Of a stretch of DNA of 49,502 nucleotides, positions 23,336 through 37,300 are shown piece by piece. Every line of letters starts with the position of its first letter. Position 1 is the first letter of the stretch. The position numbers and the translations under genes were made by a program. The stretch comes from Ichthyophthirius multifiliis. Lineage: Eukaryota; Ciliophora; Oligohymenophorea; Hymenostomatida. The notes below the pieces were generated by a model, which was not told the DNA's origin, made no database searches, and worked only from the letters and a program-made list of their open reading frames with translations. Location of the stretch: NCBI RefSeq assembly GCF_000220395.1, contig NW_004086102.1, positions 1-49,502 on the forward strand. The letters are read 5' to 3'.

Positions 23336-24759
23336 TCATATTTATTTATATTAGTTATAATTTATTTTTTATATATCAATTTTTTAAGAATTTTTAATAT
23401 CATTCAATAATTAATTTACTTTAGGCGTATAAATATCATTTACACTCAATAATTTTTATTTAATATCAATTTAATTATTATTTATTCTAATATTTTAAAG
23501 TGAATAAATGTTTTAAGTTTATTAATTTATTGTTATTGAATTATTCTATGGATTAAAGTTTAAAAATGAGTTTGAATTCGTTCTTTATTATTTTTAATCT
23601 TATTCTTAGATTATAGATTATTAAGAAATATTATTATTTGTTTAAATAATATCGTTTTTTTCTTTTAAATTATTCAATGAAGTTATATTATTTTTTTATA
23701 AATTTACAGAGTTTAAATTATGATATGATTTGCTTTTGATTTCTTATTATTTTTTTTTATTTAATTAATTTTTTATATTTTCTAATTGTTCTAACCTTTA
23801 TTTTTCTTTTTTTAATATTTCTAAATAAAATTATTGAGAAATTTATTCCTATTAATTTTATTTTTATAGTGAGCTTATTTATTCATTAGTCTCGTTTTAT
23901 TTTTATAAAGGTAAATCAGGTATTTATTTAATTTAAAATTAATAATTTTATTATTATGAATTTTATATTTTTTCAATTTAATTTTATTATTCTTCTAATA
24001 TTATAATTTATGGTTCTTTTTAAGCCTCTAATAAATTTTATTTTTATTAATTTTCAATTTACGTTTTTTTATTTTATAATTAGCTCAGAGTTTTTATTTA
24101 TTCTTTTTAATTTCTTTATAGTTATTAACTTTTATTTTTTTATTGATATTATTCTAATAATATTTACTTTTTTAAGTCATATATTTTTTAATTAGTTTAA
24201 ACTAATGTTAATTAATTTTTTTTTTGCTCAATAAATTACTATTTTTATATATTTTAGACAGATTTTTAACTATTAATATTTAAATTATTTTCAACAAAAT
24301 AACTAGTTGAAATTTTATTATAAATGTGTTTTTAATATTAACAAACTAAATTTCCATTTTTTTTCTCTTTTTCTTTGTAATTATCATTAATAAAAAGGTT
24401 TCTTTGCTTTTCTTCTAGTTTTACAATCTTGGATGATTCTATGCTTTATAATATTTCTGATACATCTTTACTCAACATATACTCTTGAATAGTTGTGCTT
24501 TGACATACTGATGGACTTGATTTTTTTATCTAACTTATATTTTTATTAATTAATTTGTTTTACTAATACTCGAATGATTATTATCTTATTTTTTCTAATG
24601 TATCTTTTTTTTTATTTATATAACTTTTTTTATATTTTAATTATTATTTTAATATAAACTATTGTTTTTCGAATTAAATCTTTGTTAAGGGTTTTAAGAA
24701 GAAACGATTTTTTAAAGAATTTATGTTACTTTATAATTATCATATTATGTTTTTTGCAT
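23336..24759 (-). CDS. Gln/Lys/Asn-rich coiled-coil protein, unrecognised
   Basis: Two exons, 24759-24660 and 24603-23336, joined by a 56-nt GT-AG intron that moves the frame from an Asn-rich head (SSQNPQQRFNSKN) to TLEKIRQQSFEYQQNKL. Together they give 455 codons with TGA at 23336. The segment CQSTTIQEYMLSKDVSEILQ is the best-mixed part and may be a short folded region. Most of the remainder is Gln/Lys/Glu coiled coil (SQLQNKKTQIENQQKQNLLE, EILKKEKQRLEQLENIKNQL). A polar C-terminus has scattered KVNQLLNDIKNS. No enzyme motif, membrane segment or known family is visible. Gln is encoded overwhelmingly by TAA. The neighbour on the right is another large coiled-coil gene on the same strand, 285 bases upstream. 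Confidence 0.65.
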
Positions 24760-25044
24760 TTTTATTATTAATTTATTTTTGGTGTTTTTGTTCTTTAATT
24801 AATTTAGTTATTTATATGATTTTTAAAATTTTACTTATATTGCTTTAAAATGATAAAGAAACAAAATTAAATAATTCGATATGAAAATAAAAAAGTGCTT
24901 ATTCGATATTTAACAAAATTAAACAAAAAAAAAAACAATAAAAGCTAAAAATTATCTTAAACAAAATTTATATATAAAAAAAAAAGCATACATAATAAAA
25001 AGTAAAATAAATAAAAAATAAAAACAGGAAAACTATTTATTCGC

Positions 25045-28000
25045 TCATTTTATAATAATCTCCCTTGCTAATTAAGTTAAAAGCTTGTTTAAAACATCAT
25101 CAGCTAATTCCTTTTGAACTGAAATTTATTCTCTATATAACTCATAATTTTGAATTTCATAAAATTCTAAATCTTCTTTTGCTACTTAGTTAATATTACA
25201 AAATTTATTAACAAGTAAAAACTTAGATGAAGAATTTAATTTAACATCAGAATAATAATTAACAGGTACAACTTTTTCCACAATTTATAAACATTAATCA
25301 AAAGAAATTTAAGCAATATGTTCCCATCTTAGTATAATTTCTGCTTCAATCTCTGTTTTCTTAAAAGCCTTATTTTAAAGTTGAATTTCATGTATATTTT
25401 TTATAATATTACTAAGAAACTTTTCTTAATAAGCTAAACAAATTACTTATTATTCTTGATTTTTAATATCTGTTTATTCAAATAAATTAATTTATTTAAA
25501 AAGTTAGTTTCCAAGAAAATTTTCAATATCTTTTTAGGAAACAAGTAAATTCTAAATAATTAAATTAGTAATATTTTTTATCAAAGTATTTTTTTTTTTT
25601 GATTTTATAATAATGTTTTTAAAATAAGTTAGTATTTTTTAAACGTTATCATAATAAATTTAATTTTTATATAAATCTTTGTCAATATTTTTTTCATTTT
25701 CTCCATATTCATTTTCCTTTGTTTCATAATAAAAGTCTGATTTCTAATAACATTAGTCATTATCATCATTTTTGTCTTTATTTGAAAAACTATTAATATC
25801 GCTATTCTTATTTGGATTTTTTTCAGAAAAACCTTATTTTTCATTTTCTTCCATTTCTGCTAGAAGTGCATTTCTATCAAAAATTTTTCCTTTTTCACTC
25901 ATTGGATCTACAAAAAAACTTCCATTTTCTTTAGAAAGAACTTTTGGTCTGATAGCATTTTTATCAATTATTTCTTATTAAGCTTTTTCTAATTCCTCAT
26001 TTAAATAGGATTTATTTGATTTTGCACTCTATATTGATTATTAAAATTTATCTTCTGAATCTTCAAAGTCATTTTCATAGACATGACTTTCTTCAGTAAG
26101 TGTTTTATCAGTTCCTTTTTTACTTCTGTTTATACTTTATGTTGGCGAATCATTTAGTGAAGAAAGTGCTTTTTTTTCTTTATTTAATATTTTCGGAGAA
26201 TTCGTTCTCTCGAAAGATTTTTCATGTATTAATTAATCATTTTTCTTTTAAAGAAGCTTAGAACAAGTTGTTCTATTAGGGAATAAGTCTTGCTTGATTT
26301 CTTCAAGAAGTATTTTACTTAAATAATCTACTATTTCTTCTGTATTGTAATCATTTACCTTTTCACGCTCTCTTTCACATAATGAATTCCATATATTTTC
26401 GTCTGATTACCAACTTATTTTGCTGTCTTAGTTTGCCTAAAAATCTACACTGCTGTTTTCTAAAATGGTTTTGTCTTTTTCTCCACTTTACTCAGTTTTT
26501 AAATAATTCACTGATTCGAAATCTAATGTATAACCATCTATTTATTGTTGAGTTTTTTTATCTGTGCTTTTTTTCTCTTGTTTTTCTCTATTTCTTTCTA
26601 GTATATCGTTTAGCTTATTCTTTTATGGATCTTATGATTTTCCTAAATAAGAGATTAATGCATTTATTTAATTGTCCTTTTGTTAAAGCTATTATTAATA
26701 TTATTATAATATATGGCATTGTTGGGTTTAAAGAATTTAGTTTATATCAAGGCTTAAAGGATTAAAATTGGTCAATTTTTACATAATTTATAAAAGAACT
26801 TTAAACATTATTTCTTACTTAGTTTCTATATTTTAGATTATTTAATTAAGCTTTTCATCCATATTCTATTCTAAAGGTTTCTTTTAGGAATCTTTATATG
26901 CAAAATAAGTATTTAAAAGGGAAAACTTACTTCCAAAAGATGAATAATTAAGCAATTTTGAGAAATCTAAATGAAATTTAGAATATAAATATTCTGATTT
27001 TTCAAATATTGTTTTTTAGGTTTTTACGATTTATAATTTCTCTTATTACCACCTTTCGCAAATTTTTTTAGTTTCTAAAAGCATCTATTATACATCACTT
27101 TATATATTATTGAACCTTAATTTCTCTTCATTTAAGTTTTTAGTTATTTCTAATGATTATTACATATTTTTTTTAAATGGAGGATTTTATTGTATTTTTT
27201 AAGAATCTTCTAACTCTTCTTCTATTGAAAACTAATATGATTAACTTTTATTAATTTCTCTCCTTTATTTTTAATCAGTTTAACTTTTATTATCATTTTA
27301 TTATTAGTTTTTATTTTAGAAATTATTATTTTCTTTATTTTAAAAAATAGACTTTTAATTGGTATTTTTTTAATCAAATTTTACTTATTTTTTTTATTTA
27401 GAACTCTTTTCTGCTATATCATCATCTTCTTAAATTAAAGATTAGATGCTTAATTCTTCTTAGATAATTTCTTCACTAATATTGTTATCTGTTTTTTATT
27501 ACTAAATTTGAGAATCTTCTTTTATAGATTCTTCAATTAGACTTTCCCTTTGTTCTTTATTTTTATTATTATATGATTGACTAAACTTGAAACTTTCTTA
27601 AATTGAAGACGAGGAAAAGTTATTTTTTTAAAAATTTTTATTTATTGCAGACGAATTTTTAAAATTATTACTTTATAAATTTTCATCATCTGGAGGATAG
27701 AAATCATCTTATTAATACTTTTCTTCTGAAATATAAGAAATTGATTTTTCTAATGATTATTTTTTATTTTTAGAAATTTACAAATGTTTAAAATTATTTT
27801 TTTCTGGGGAAGAAGATAATAATATTGAACCTTTGTTTCTTTTCAAAAAGGCATTAATTATAGTTTTATTATCATTTTCTTAATAAAAAAATTATTCAAA
27901 AGTGTTTATTAGATATTTTTTTTATTTAAGTTTTCATTTAATTTTAAATTTTAATAACTTAATTAATTATAAGAATAATTAAAAGTTGATTTTTTTTAAT

Positions 28001-28556
28001 CGAAATTTAAATTAGCTTCAAAATAGAGTGCTTTTTATGCTTTATTTTATTAATAAAGATTTTACAGTTTTTGTATTTTTTTTTAAAATTTTCTTTTTTA
28101 TATAAACATCTTAATTAAACTTTATATTTTTATGCAACTTTATTATCGTTCTTATTAAATAAATTATTGCTTATTGTTTATATTTTTTATTTTTTAAATA
28201 TGCTAGTTTTTTTAAGGAAGATATTATTTATATTCTTAAATATAATTATTTAAATTTAAGTCATGATTTTTTATAGTGTCCTCTAAAGGATTTAAGTAGC
28301 ATTATGGAAAGTCATTTATTTTTAGAGTGTTTTGTTGAAATTTTAAATTTAAATCTTTTTGCTTAAATTCAAATTCATAATTTTATAACTGTTCAGATTT
28401 AAGCTATTGTTTTTCTAATTATAAAATCTTAGTAATGGTTTTAAATTTTGAAGAACTATTTATTTATTTAGTTTCTAAAGGTTTTTAGAATTTCCTTTAA
28501 TCATATTTAATTGGTTTATTTGGTAATATAATTTGCTTTTGTTTAGTTTTTTTCAT
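25045..28556 (-). CDS. Very large polar coiled-coil protein, possibly basal-body/centrosomal
   Basis: Two exons, 28556-27959 and 27878-25045, with one 80-nt GT-AG intron, give 1143 codons and no internal TGA. It starts MKKTKQKQIILPNKPIKYDQ. The N-terminal part is Gln/Lys coiled coil, followed by a long Ser/Glu/Asn-rich region that looks disordered. A better-conserved-looking block begins about residue 570 (KICERWQQEKLQIV) and includes YNTEEIVDYLSKILLEEI, KQDLFPNRTTCSKLL and AIRPKVLSKENGSFFVDPMS. The end is compact and helical (AEIILRWEHIAQISFDQ, VQKELADDVLNKLLTQLARE). The overall form resembles large centrosomal or basal-body scaffold proteins such as CEP350 homologues, but I see no diagnostic domain such as CAP-Gly. 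That link is a guess. It is divergent from the giant USP gene across 544 bases. Confidence 0.7.
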
Positions 28557-28679
28557 TTATAAATTTGGTATTTTTGATAAAAATAAATTAAATATATTTG
28601 TTTTTTTATGTATATCAACTTATTTATTTATTTATAAATATATTTAATTATTTATTTATTAATTTATTAATTTATTAAT

Positions 28680-28710
<31 letters not shown>

Positions 28711-29100
28711 TTCTTTTATATATTTTATTTTCGATTTTTATATTATATTTTATAATGTATTTTTTTAATTAATATTTTTTTAAAATTTTTATATATATTA
28801 TTTTTATTTAAATATATAAAAAAAATTTAAATTATTTATAATATAATTTAATATTATAATTTATATTCATAAAATAATTATATATTTTTTGTTATATTTT
28901 TTTTTTATTTCAATATTTTTATTTATTTTAATTATCTAAATTTTTTTATTTATTTTTTTATTAGATATAATTTTATTATAATAGATCCGAAAATTATTAA
29001 ATAAATAAAATAATTATAATATATATAAAATTTACTATAAAAAAAAAATTATATTAAAAAATAATAAAAAATAAATAAATATCAATTAAAAATAAAAGAT
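28557..29100. other. Divergent intergenic region with (TTTA)n tract
   Basis: This is the shared upstream region of the large coiled-coil gene (-) and the USP gene (+). Apart from the TTTA repeat it is undifferentiated A/T sequence; no defined promoter element can be named. Confidence 0.5.
28651..28712. repeat. (TTTA)n / (TTTATTAA)n microsatellite
   Basis: TTAATTTATTAATTTATTAA changes into a pure TTTA repeat of about ten units. It lies within the divergent intergenic region. Confidence 0.8.
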
Positions 29101-31280
29101 ATGCAACTTTAATAATTTTCTCCTATAGAAGAATCTATACTCGAAAAGTCTTAATGGTATAAAGTTAAAGAAAATGCAGTAGGCCTTCTTTAAATAAATG
29201 AAAATTAAAACATGTTAGTTATTAGTTCAATTTTAAGTCTTTTAGACTTAATATTTGATACAAAACTAGACCAAATCGATACATAATTTTATATTGATGA
29301 TATTCTTTTAAATACAGTTAAAAATATTATTAGGCATAAATATTAATATAAAAATAACTATGATATTGCAGAATAAATTATTAAAAAAACTATATAAATT
29401 ATAAATAAATTTATATGTTGTGATAATGTTAAATTTTCAGAAATTCTATTTAATATTTTTGAACCTAGCTTGAAATTTTTTACTTAATTTAATAATGACT
29501 CTTTAGAACTCTATCCTGTAAATTTTTAGATATAAATAAATATAATATATAATTTTTAATTAATTTTTTTATTTTAAACAAAAAATTAAACTAAAAAAAA
29601 TCATAAATAAAAAATAAAATTAAATTTAATTTAAATTATATTTTTATAATATAAAAAATAATTATACATAGTTTGGTAAAATATATTAGAGGGATGAAGC
29701 ACGAATTAAATTTGAATAAGAATTAAAAGTAAATGATTTAATAGATGCCGTTTTAACAGATTAAAATAATTAAAGGAAATGTTGGTCAAGAGCAAAAATA
29801 ACACAAATTCATAATAATTAAATAGCTATTATATTTATTGGAACCTAAAATAAATTAAAGTATAAAAATATTATAATAAAAAATAATTAAAAAAAAATAA
29901 AAAAAAAAGATTAATTGATAAATCTTCATATTAAATATAACCTTTAAATTCGAGAGTTTTTGATTTTGAACTAAGATAAAATTTAAAAATTAATGATGAA
30001 GTAGATTGTTGTGATAGTTCTTAAATTTGGTATAAATCCCATGTTTTAGAAGTAAAAGATGAAGGAACAGAAAATAAATTAGTTTTAATAGGTTGACAAA
30101 AATATTATTTTTTTATTAACTGGATAAAAAAAATATAGGTTTTAGGGTTTATAGAGAAAATGGAAATAGATTGGATTTGTAAAAAAATTTAAAATATGAT
30201 GGAAGAAGTTAAAAAAGTGATACATATATGTCGGTATATAGCCCAAGAATAGCAAAATTAGGAAAGTTTTCAAAAAAAGTATTTAAACCTACAGATAAGA
30301 ATTGCATTGAGGATTCATTAGATGATACAGACGATGCTTTATTTGAAGAAGATGATAAAAAAGAGAAAATATTTGGAATTAATAGAGATGAAAAGGTAAA
30401 TGGAATTGTTCCTTATTTAAATTTTTTTGGAAAAATGGGTGGATTTGATAATATTTTAAATAAGATTTGTAGTTAGTAATGTCCTTTGGAAACTTTATAA
30501 TTTTTACTAGCAAGCATTTTTAATGTTTAAAGATTTCTTTATAGAAATTTTATCTAAAATTTTGTATAAACAGCATGGGATGCTGTTAGTAGAAATTTAA
30601 CTAACCCAAATGAGGCGTATGTTAGAACTTTTGAAAAAGAAAAAATTGAAAGTGTGGCAAATTATTTTGATTGTCTCCTTAAAAGAAATTATAGTTTAGG
30701 TGAAAAGTATGAACTTATTTGCGAATTTTATTTAAAATTGGCAGTTTTGTGTTATAAAACTGAATTTTTAAAATAAAAAATTATTGGAATTAAACTTTTT
30801 AATGAAACTATTAAATATGTAAAAATTATTTCTTTGGTTTAAAATTAAATTACTGCAAGTTATATTGTATAAAAAATATAATATTTTTATATTTTTTTAT
30901 TAATTTTTATTAAAGATGAATGAATTAATAAACAATAAAATTATAGAAGATATTTATATTAATAATATACATTCAGAAATATTATCCAGAAGTGGAGATT
31001 TGATAAAATTTTTATCAAAAGAAAACGCCTTAGACAAAAAAATGATAAGTTAAATGTTTACTGCAAATGAAAAATAAGATTAGATGACAAAATAAATATT
31101 TATAAAATAATTAAGCTAAGTTGTTAAAGATGCAAGCAAAATATAGAAACAATATTTCATTTAAAATATTAAATAAATAGATATAAAAGATTTAACAAAA
31201 GAACATATTTAATTAATTTATGAATTAAACAAAAAAAGTGAAAATAATGCAGTATAAAACAACAAAAATAATAATAATAT

Positions 31281-31322
<42 letters not shown>

Positions 31323-34300
31323 TACATAAATAATTAGAATATTAATTATAATAAAAATAATGATTTTAAAAATAATAATGTATATTATGATAATAATTAT
31401 AATAATATTCATTTAAATAATGATATTGATAATAATAATTCAAATATCATTAATATTGGATATGCAAATAATGTAATAGAAAATAAAAGCAATAATTGTT
31501 ATTCAAATTAACTTAATTTTGAAGAAACATAAATTTTAAAATATTTATATGGTCTTTTAATTGACAAAGATATTAATATGCTAAATAAAGAAATATAAGA
31601 CTAAATTTAAGAAAAGTTTTGTGAATTAATAAAGAATAAAGATGGTCATATTTAAAGAGAATATTTTCTTAATTTATTAAACTTAAATATTCAAAATAAT
31701 TAATCAGTTTAACATTCAATAAATATTATGAAATAAATAATAAATACTTATTCGATAAAATTTAATACTTATAATTAAAATCAAGAAAAATATTATGAAA
31801 AAATGACTTACAAGCATGAAATTGTACACGTTTTAACTAAAAATTAAGGATTAGTATAGAATATATTGAATAATATATAATATTTAAAAGAAGAATATGT
31901 ATAAAAAACTGAAAATTAACAAACATCATCAATTTAATAAAATAATTATTTAAGCAGATATTGTAATAAGATTAAAGAAAGAATCGAGTTCATTAAATTC
32001 TTGAATAATTGTTTGGATACAGAAAACAAATTTATAAATGCTGGGTTTTTATAATCTTTGTGGAAAGATATTGTTAATAAGGCTATAGACTTGGAAGAAG
32101 TTGATATTATGTATAAATGGATTAGAGATTTAGCTGAATAATAAGGAGAGATTATATAAGAAATAGGTAACTTTTTGTAAGAATAATTACTATAAAAACC
32201 TAGTTTAGTGTAATAAATTAGTTTAGAAGGATTTAAGTGTTATAAAGTAATGTTTATATAGCTTAATTTGTAGAATAATATGCTAAAAGTTATTGATGAT
32301 TAAAAAAAGAATAAATTTTATGGAAGTGATGGATCGCATAATTATAATATGTCCATAGATAAAAAAAAAAATGAATGTGACGATTTAAATGATAAAAAAT
32401 ATAAAAATGGATAATTAAATTACGAAGAAGGATAATAAAATAATTTTTAAAAAATAAATTATGAATGCAACGATGAATAACAATTTAAATTTTATACTGT
32501 TGTTCAGCCTTCATTTTTAAAAGGTTTTTTTATATTTTGGTAGTTTATATATTAGTCGTAAAATGCTTAAGTTATTGAATTAAGTATTGATTTTGTGGTT
32601 AAAATTTATCTTTCTATTTAATCCTCTAAATAAGAAACAATTTAAGTTCGTTAAAGTTTAATTTAATAATGTTTTGATTTTCTTTAATAAAATTTGTAAA
32701 TAATTAATTTTATTTATTTTAATTTTTAATAAATAGGAGTAATTATCCAAATATAAAAAAAACTATTGATATAATAAATGCACTTTTAAATGAAAGCGAG
32801 AAAAAAGGAATTGGAAATTTAAAACCTTTAAATGGACTAGTAAAAGGCGAAATATAAAATTTGTTAATAAATAATGAAGCTACATTTAATTATGAAGGAA
32901 ATAAAAAAATAGAAATAAAAATAGAATCTAATAAAACAATTATTGATTTAAAGATTTTGATCGCTAAAAACATTTAAACTTCTTGGGATTAAATAAAATT
33001 AATAAGGGCTTCTCATTTTAATTTATTAAAAGAATCTGATAATAGTAAAACTATTGGAGAAATACGTTTTAAAAATAATGAAACCATTACTGTGGAAAAA
33101 AAAGTTGTTCCTACTCTCTCTGAGGTTCCTTTAACTAATGAAGATGGTTCTTTATGTGATCGAGTAAAAATAATATTTATTGATTGGTTTAATTAATTTT
33201 CTGTTGATGGAAAAATGGATAAAGAAAATTGTGCTAAATTTATACATAGTTGTGCTAATGATAATTGCAAAGCAGATGATCCGAGAGTTATCTAAACTTT
33301 TAATGAATGGGATGACGATAAAGACAATTTACTTACATTAGAGAACTTTCTTTCTTTTTATAAAAAAGCTTGCTTTGATAAAATAAGCGTTGTTTGGAAA
33401 AACCTGCATTCTCATGGATATAGAAATGATTTAAAAAAGCTTTCCGAAATAGGAGAAGAAGTTGAAGTAATTTTTTTTTATATAATATATTTAATATATG
33501 AATTTATAAATATTAGGATATTAATATTTTACCAAGAAAAATTTTAATGTAAAATTATTCTTTTTATAATCTTCTATTTAGTCTATTAGATATTAATGAA
33601 GTAGCTGAATAAGTTAAAAGTCTTTTAAATAGACTGCCTATTTCACCTGAAATTATGAATAAAGTTGTTAATTTGGAAGGAGTGAAATAAGTAAAAGATA
33701 GAAATTGGAATTAAATATTTGATACTTAAAATAGTTATAAGCTTTTGTATATTCTAACTATTATTGAATATCTAATGGAATAATAAGATGAGGAAAATAA
33801 AATTATTAATAACGTAGTTAATTGGTGTGAAGAATTTATTGAGTGTGGAGGATTTGAATAATTATTTATTGTCTTTAAGTAGTATTCATAACATGATTAT
33901 TAGAAATTGCCTTGTAATTAAAAAAATATTATTTCTTTTATACTTAGAATTATGAAAAATTACTTAACTTCATTGTTTACTAATAAGGTATTTTTTAAAA
34001 AATAAAATAAAAAATAAACTGTAAAATTATATATTTTAGATACCTCAATTATATAAAATTAATTATTATGCAACATAAATTAAATTTTCACTTGACATTA
34101 TTGATGAAAATTTAAGAAATTTAGAAGAAAGTGATATTAAGTAAAAAATAGAAAAAGAAAAAGAATAAGAAGAAGAATAAAAGACTAAAACCGAAAATTA
34201 AAAATAATAAAATACATACAAAAACCAATTTATAAATGATTAATTAAACCAAATATTTCCTTAATCTTTATAAAATAATACTTTGTTATCTTAAAATAAT

Positions 34301-37300
34301 GCAAATAACAAAAAAATAGGAAGCTTTTCAATAATACCATTATCTAAGCAAAAAATAAAAGAGCCAGCAGACTTTTAAAACTTAAAAGAAAAACTTAATG
34401 GCAAGTTAGGAGAGATGATATTAAACACATTAGATTTAAAATAGATATTAAAGAAATTAATAGAAATATTACACAATATACTAAGTGGAATAAGTGATTT
34501 GGAAAGTGAAGATCGAGTTATAATAGATTTTTCTTGGTGTATAATAATAGATATAACTTTATTCGATAATTAAACTAGAAAAATATTATATGAAAGCGAA
34601 CTTTTTGAAAGTATAGTTATGAATGGACTATTTAATTAGAATTTGACAGTAAGAAGAATATTTTCAAATGGTCTTTATTTAATAAGTAGATATGATAGAA
34701 GTAAATTTTCTGAAAATTTATTAAGGATTTTATTAGAGAATATTCCTAATTGTAAGGATGTATCAAAAAGTGACTGTAATTAATATTATAATTTGTTTTG
34801 TAAAGTAATTTAAGAGTCTAAATTTATAAATGATTTTTAAATTGATTACGCGACATTAGTTGTTAATATGATTTAGAATATAAAATCCCATGTTTCTTAA
34901 GAAACTAGGGAAGGTAATAAATGTGATAAAATGTTAATAGGATTTCTTAATATGTGTGATAAAATTTTTAGCTTAATTTAGCCTTCTTAAGTGTCTAAAG
35001 TTGTTGATTTGGTTGAATTTGCATCTTATTTGTTTAATACGTGTCTTTTTGTGAAAAATCCTTAGAATATATTGGAAGATATGTCTTTTGAAAGCATCTA
35101 ATAAATGAATTATGTTTAATATAATCCTGATTTTTATATTAAATGTAAATAATAAGAATCTAGAAAAGCTGCATATAATGTTCTAACCACTTTAAGTAAA
35201 GAAGATATTAGAATTTATAGATAAATTGTTGAAAAAGAATTACCTTAAGTAATTGACTCTGTTAAAACACCTGCTATATGGAATTATAAGCATTCTAATG
35301 AATAAAAAAGCCATTAGAATTATGTCGGAATTAAAAACTTATCTCAAATGTGCTATATGAATTCTATGCTTTAATAATTTTATATGACTAGTACTTTTAG
35401 ATATGCACTTCTATCTGCTTAAGATGAATAAGAAATAAATTTAACTGAATATAAAGGAATTTAAATAGATGATAATGTATTACATTAGTTATAAAGAATG
35501 TTCTCCTTTTTGGACTTATCAGATAGATAAGATTATAATCCTATTGGATTTTGCTTTTCTTTTAAAGATTATTCAGGTTAGCCGGTTAATGTGGGGATTT
35601 AATAGGATACATAAGAATTTTTGAATATGATTTTTGATAAATTGGAACATAGTTTGAAATAAACGCCTTATAAAAGTATACTTCAGAGTATTTTTGGAGG
35701 ATAGACTGTTTCTTCACTTACTTGTCTGCAATGTGGTAGTACAACTAGTAGAGATGAGTTGTTTTATACTCTTTCTTTAACTGTTAATGGATGTAATAAT
35801 TTGAATGAATCGTTTTAGAAAATGATTGAAGGAGAAATTATTTCAGATTATTTATGTGATAATTGTCAAAGAAGATGTGATCAAGCTAGAAGAATTTGCT
35901 TAAATTAACTTCCGAATATTTTAATAATACATTTATAGGTTTACATTTTTTAAATTTTTTTAATTTTTTTTTAATTTTTTTTTTTTAGAGAATTGTTTTT
36001 GATTTAGATACTTTTGCAAATAAAAAAATTAATACAAGATTAGAATTTCCTCATATATTAAATACATATAAATATACACGCGAATTTTCAGATTTACAAA
36101 AAATTCTAGAAGCAAAAGATTAGGACATTCCCTATTTAGAAAAAAAAGACTCAACTTTAATAGATGAGAAGATTGAAAACCATGAAGATAATCTCCAATA
36201 TTAATATAAGCTAAAAGGGGTAACTGTTCATTCAGGAACAGCTGAAGGAGGTCATTATTATTCTTATGTAAATTATAAAGATGATAAATGGATAGAAATG
36301 AATGATTCCAAAATAAAAGAATTTGATGCTTTAAATATTGAAAGTGAATGTTTTGGAGGTTTGTCGTAAAAGCAAGGTGATAATTGGTGGGAAAAAGAGG
36401 AGACTTAAAAAAGCGCTTATATTTTGATTTATGAGAAAACTCTAAAAAATACAATTAAAATTTATGATAAGAATATTGATTATTATAGTTTTTAAAAAAG
36501 GGTTATTCCAAGAAGTCTATATGAAGAAGTCTGGCTTGATAATCATTTTTATATGTAAGATAAGCATATTTATTCGATTGAGTTTTTTACTTTTTTTAAA
36601 AATATTGTCCTTTAAATGCCTAAGCCAGATGATTATATACCTTAATAGAATACATTTTATAATAAATTTGAATAAATAAGTGAGGAAAACTAAATTCTTT
36701 ATTAAAATTTATTAAATATATCTTTGAAATTGATATTTAATGTACTTTTGAAGGCAAATGATAATTTGGCTTTGAAAGATTTAATTATTTAAATCAAATA
36801 AATTATCGATTTAATACCTTAGTATGTATTCTTATTTTGTAAAACGTTTATCTTTGAAAATCAAAAATAAATAATTGAAATTTTTACTAATTGCTAAGAT
36901 GCTTTTACTCGTTAAAATATATGCTAATTATTGGTTTATGCAATCAATATTTTTGTTTCTTTTTCTTATACTTCTGGTAATAATTAAGATTAATTTTTAG
37001 TTTTTGAAGGATTTCTAGATAGCTTCTTGGATATTTTAAATACTGAAGTGGCTAAAAATTGGTTAAAAATGTAACATTATTTAGAGTTTTGGAGAGATTT
37101 TGTTTAAGGAGGCGAGTATTAGGTATAATGGGCTTTCTAAAAAGAATTTATTGCAAGATTTATTGATTTTTTCTTAGGAAAAAGTTCCCCATTGACATGC
37201 TTTGGAGAAAAAAAACATGAAATAGGAAATAAATTTGTATAATCATCATTTTAACCTTTAATATAATTAGTATATTATCTAGTATGTAGAAGTAGCATAA

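Noticed and set aside
26382-26765. 127-codon plus-strand frame with hydrophobic composition
   Set aside because: Antisense shadow of the large coiled-coil gene, whose Glu/Lys/Gln codons read as Phe/Leu on the other strand.
28651-28712. Regularly spaced repeats that might be a CRISPR array
   Set aside because: The repeat unit is four bases (TTTA) without spacers; it is a microsatellite.
30228-30476. Separate 82-codon gene
   Set aside because: It is part of exon 4 of the USP gene; the TAG it seems to end in is Gln.
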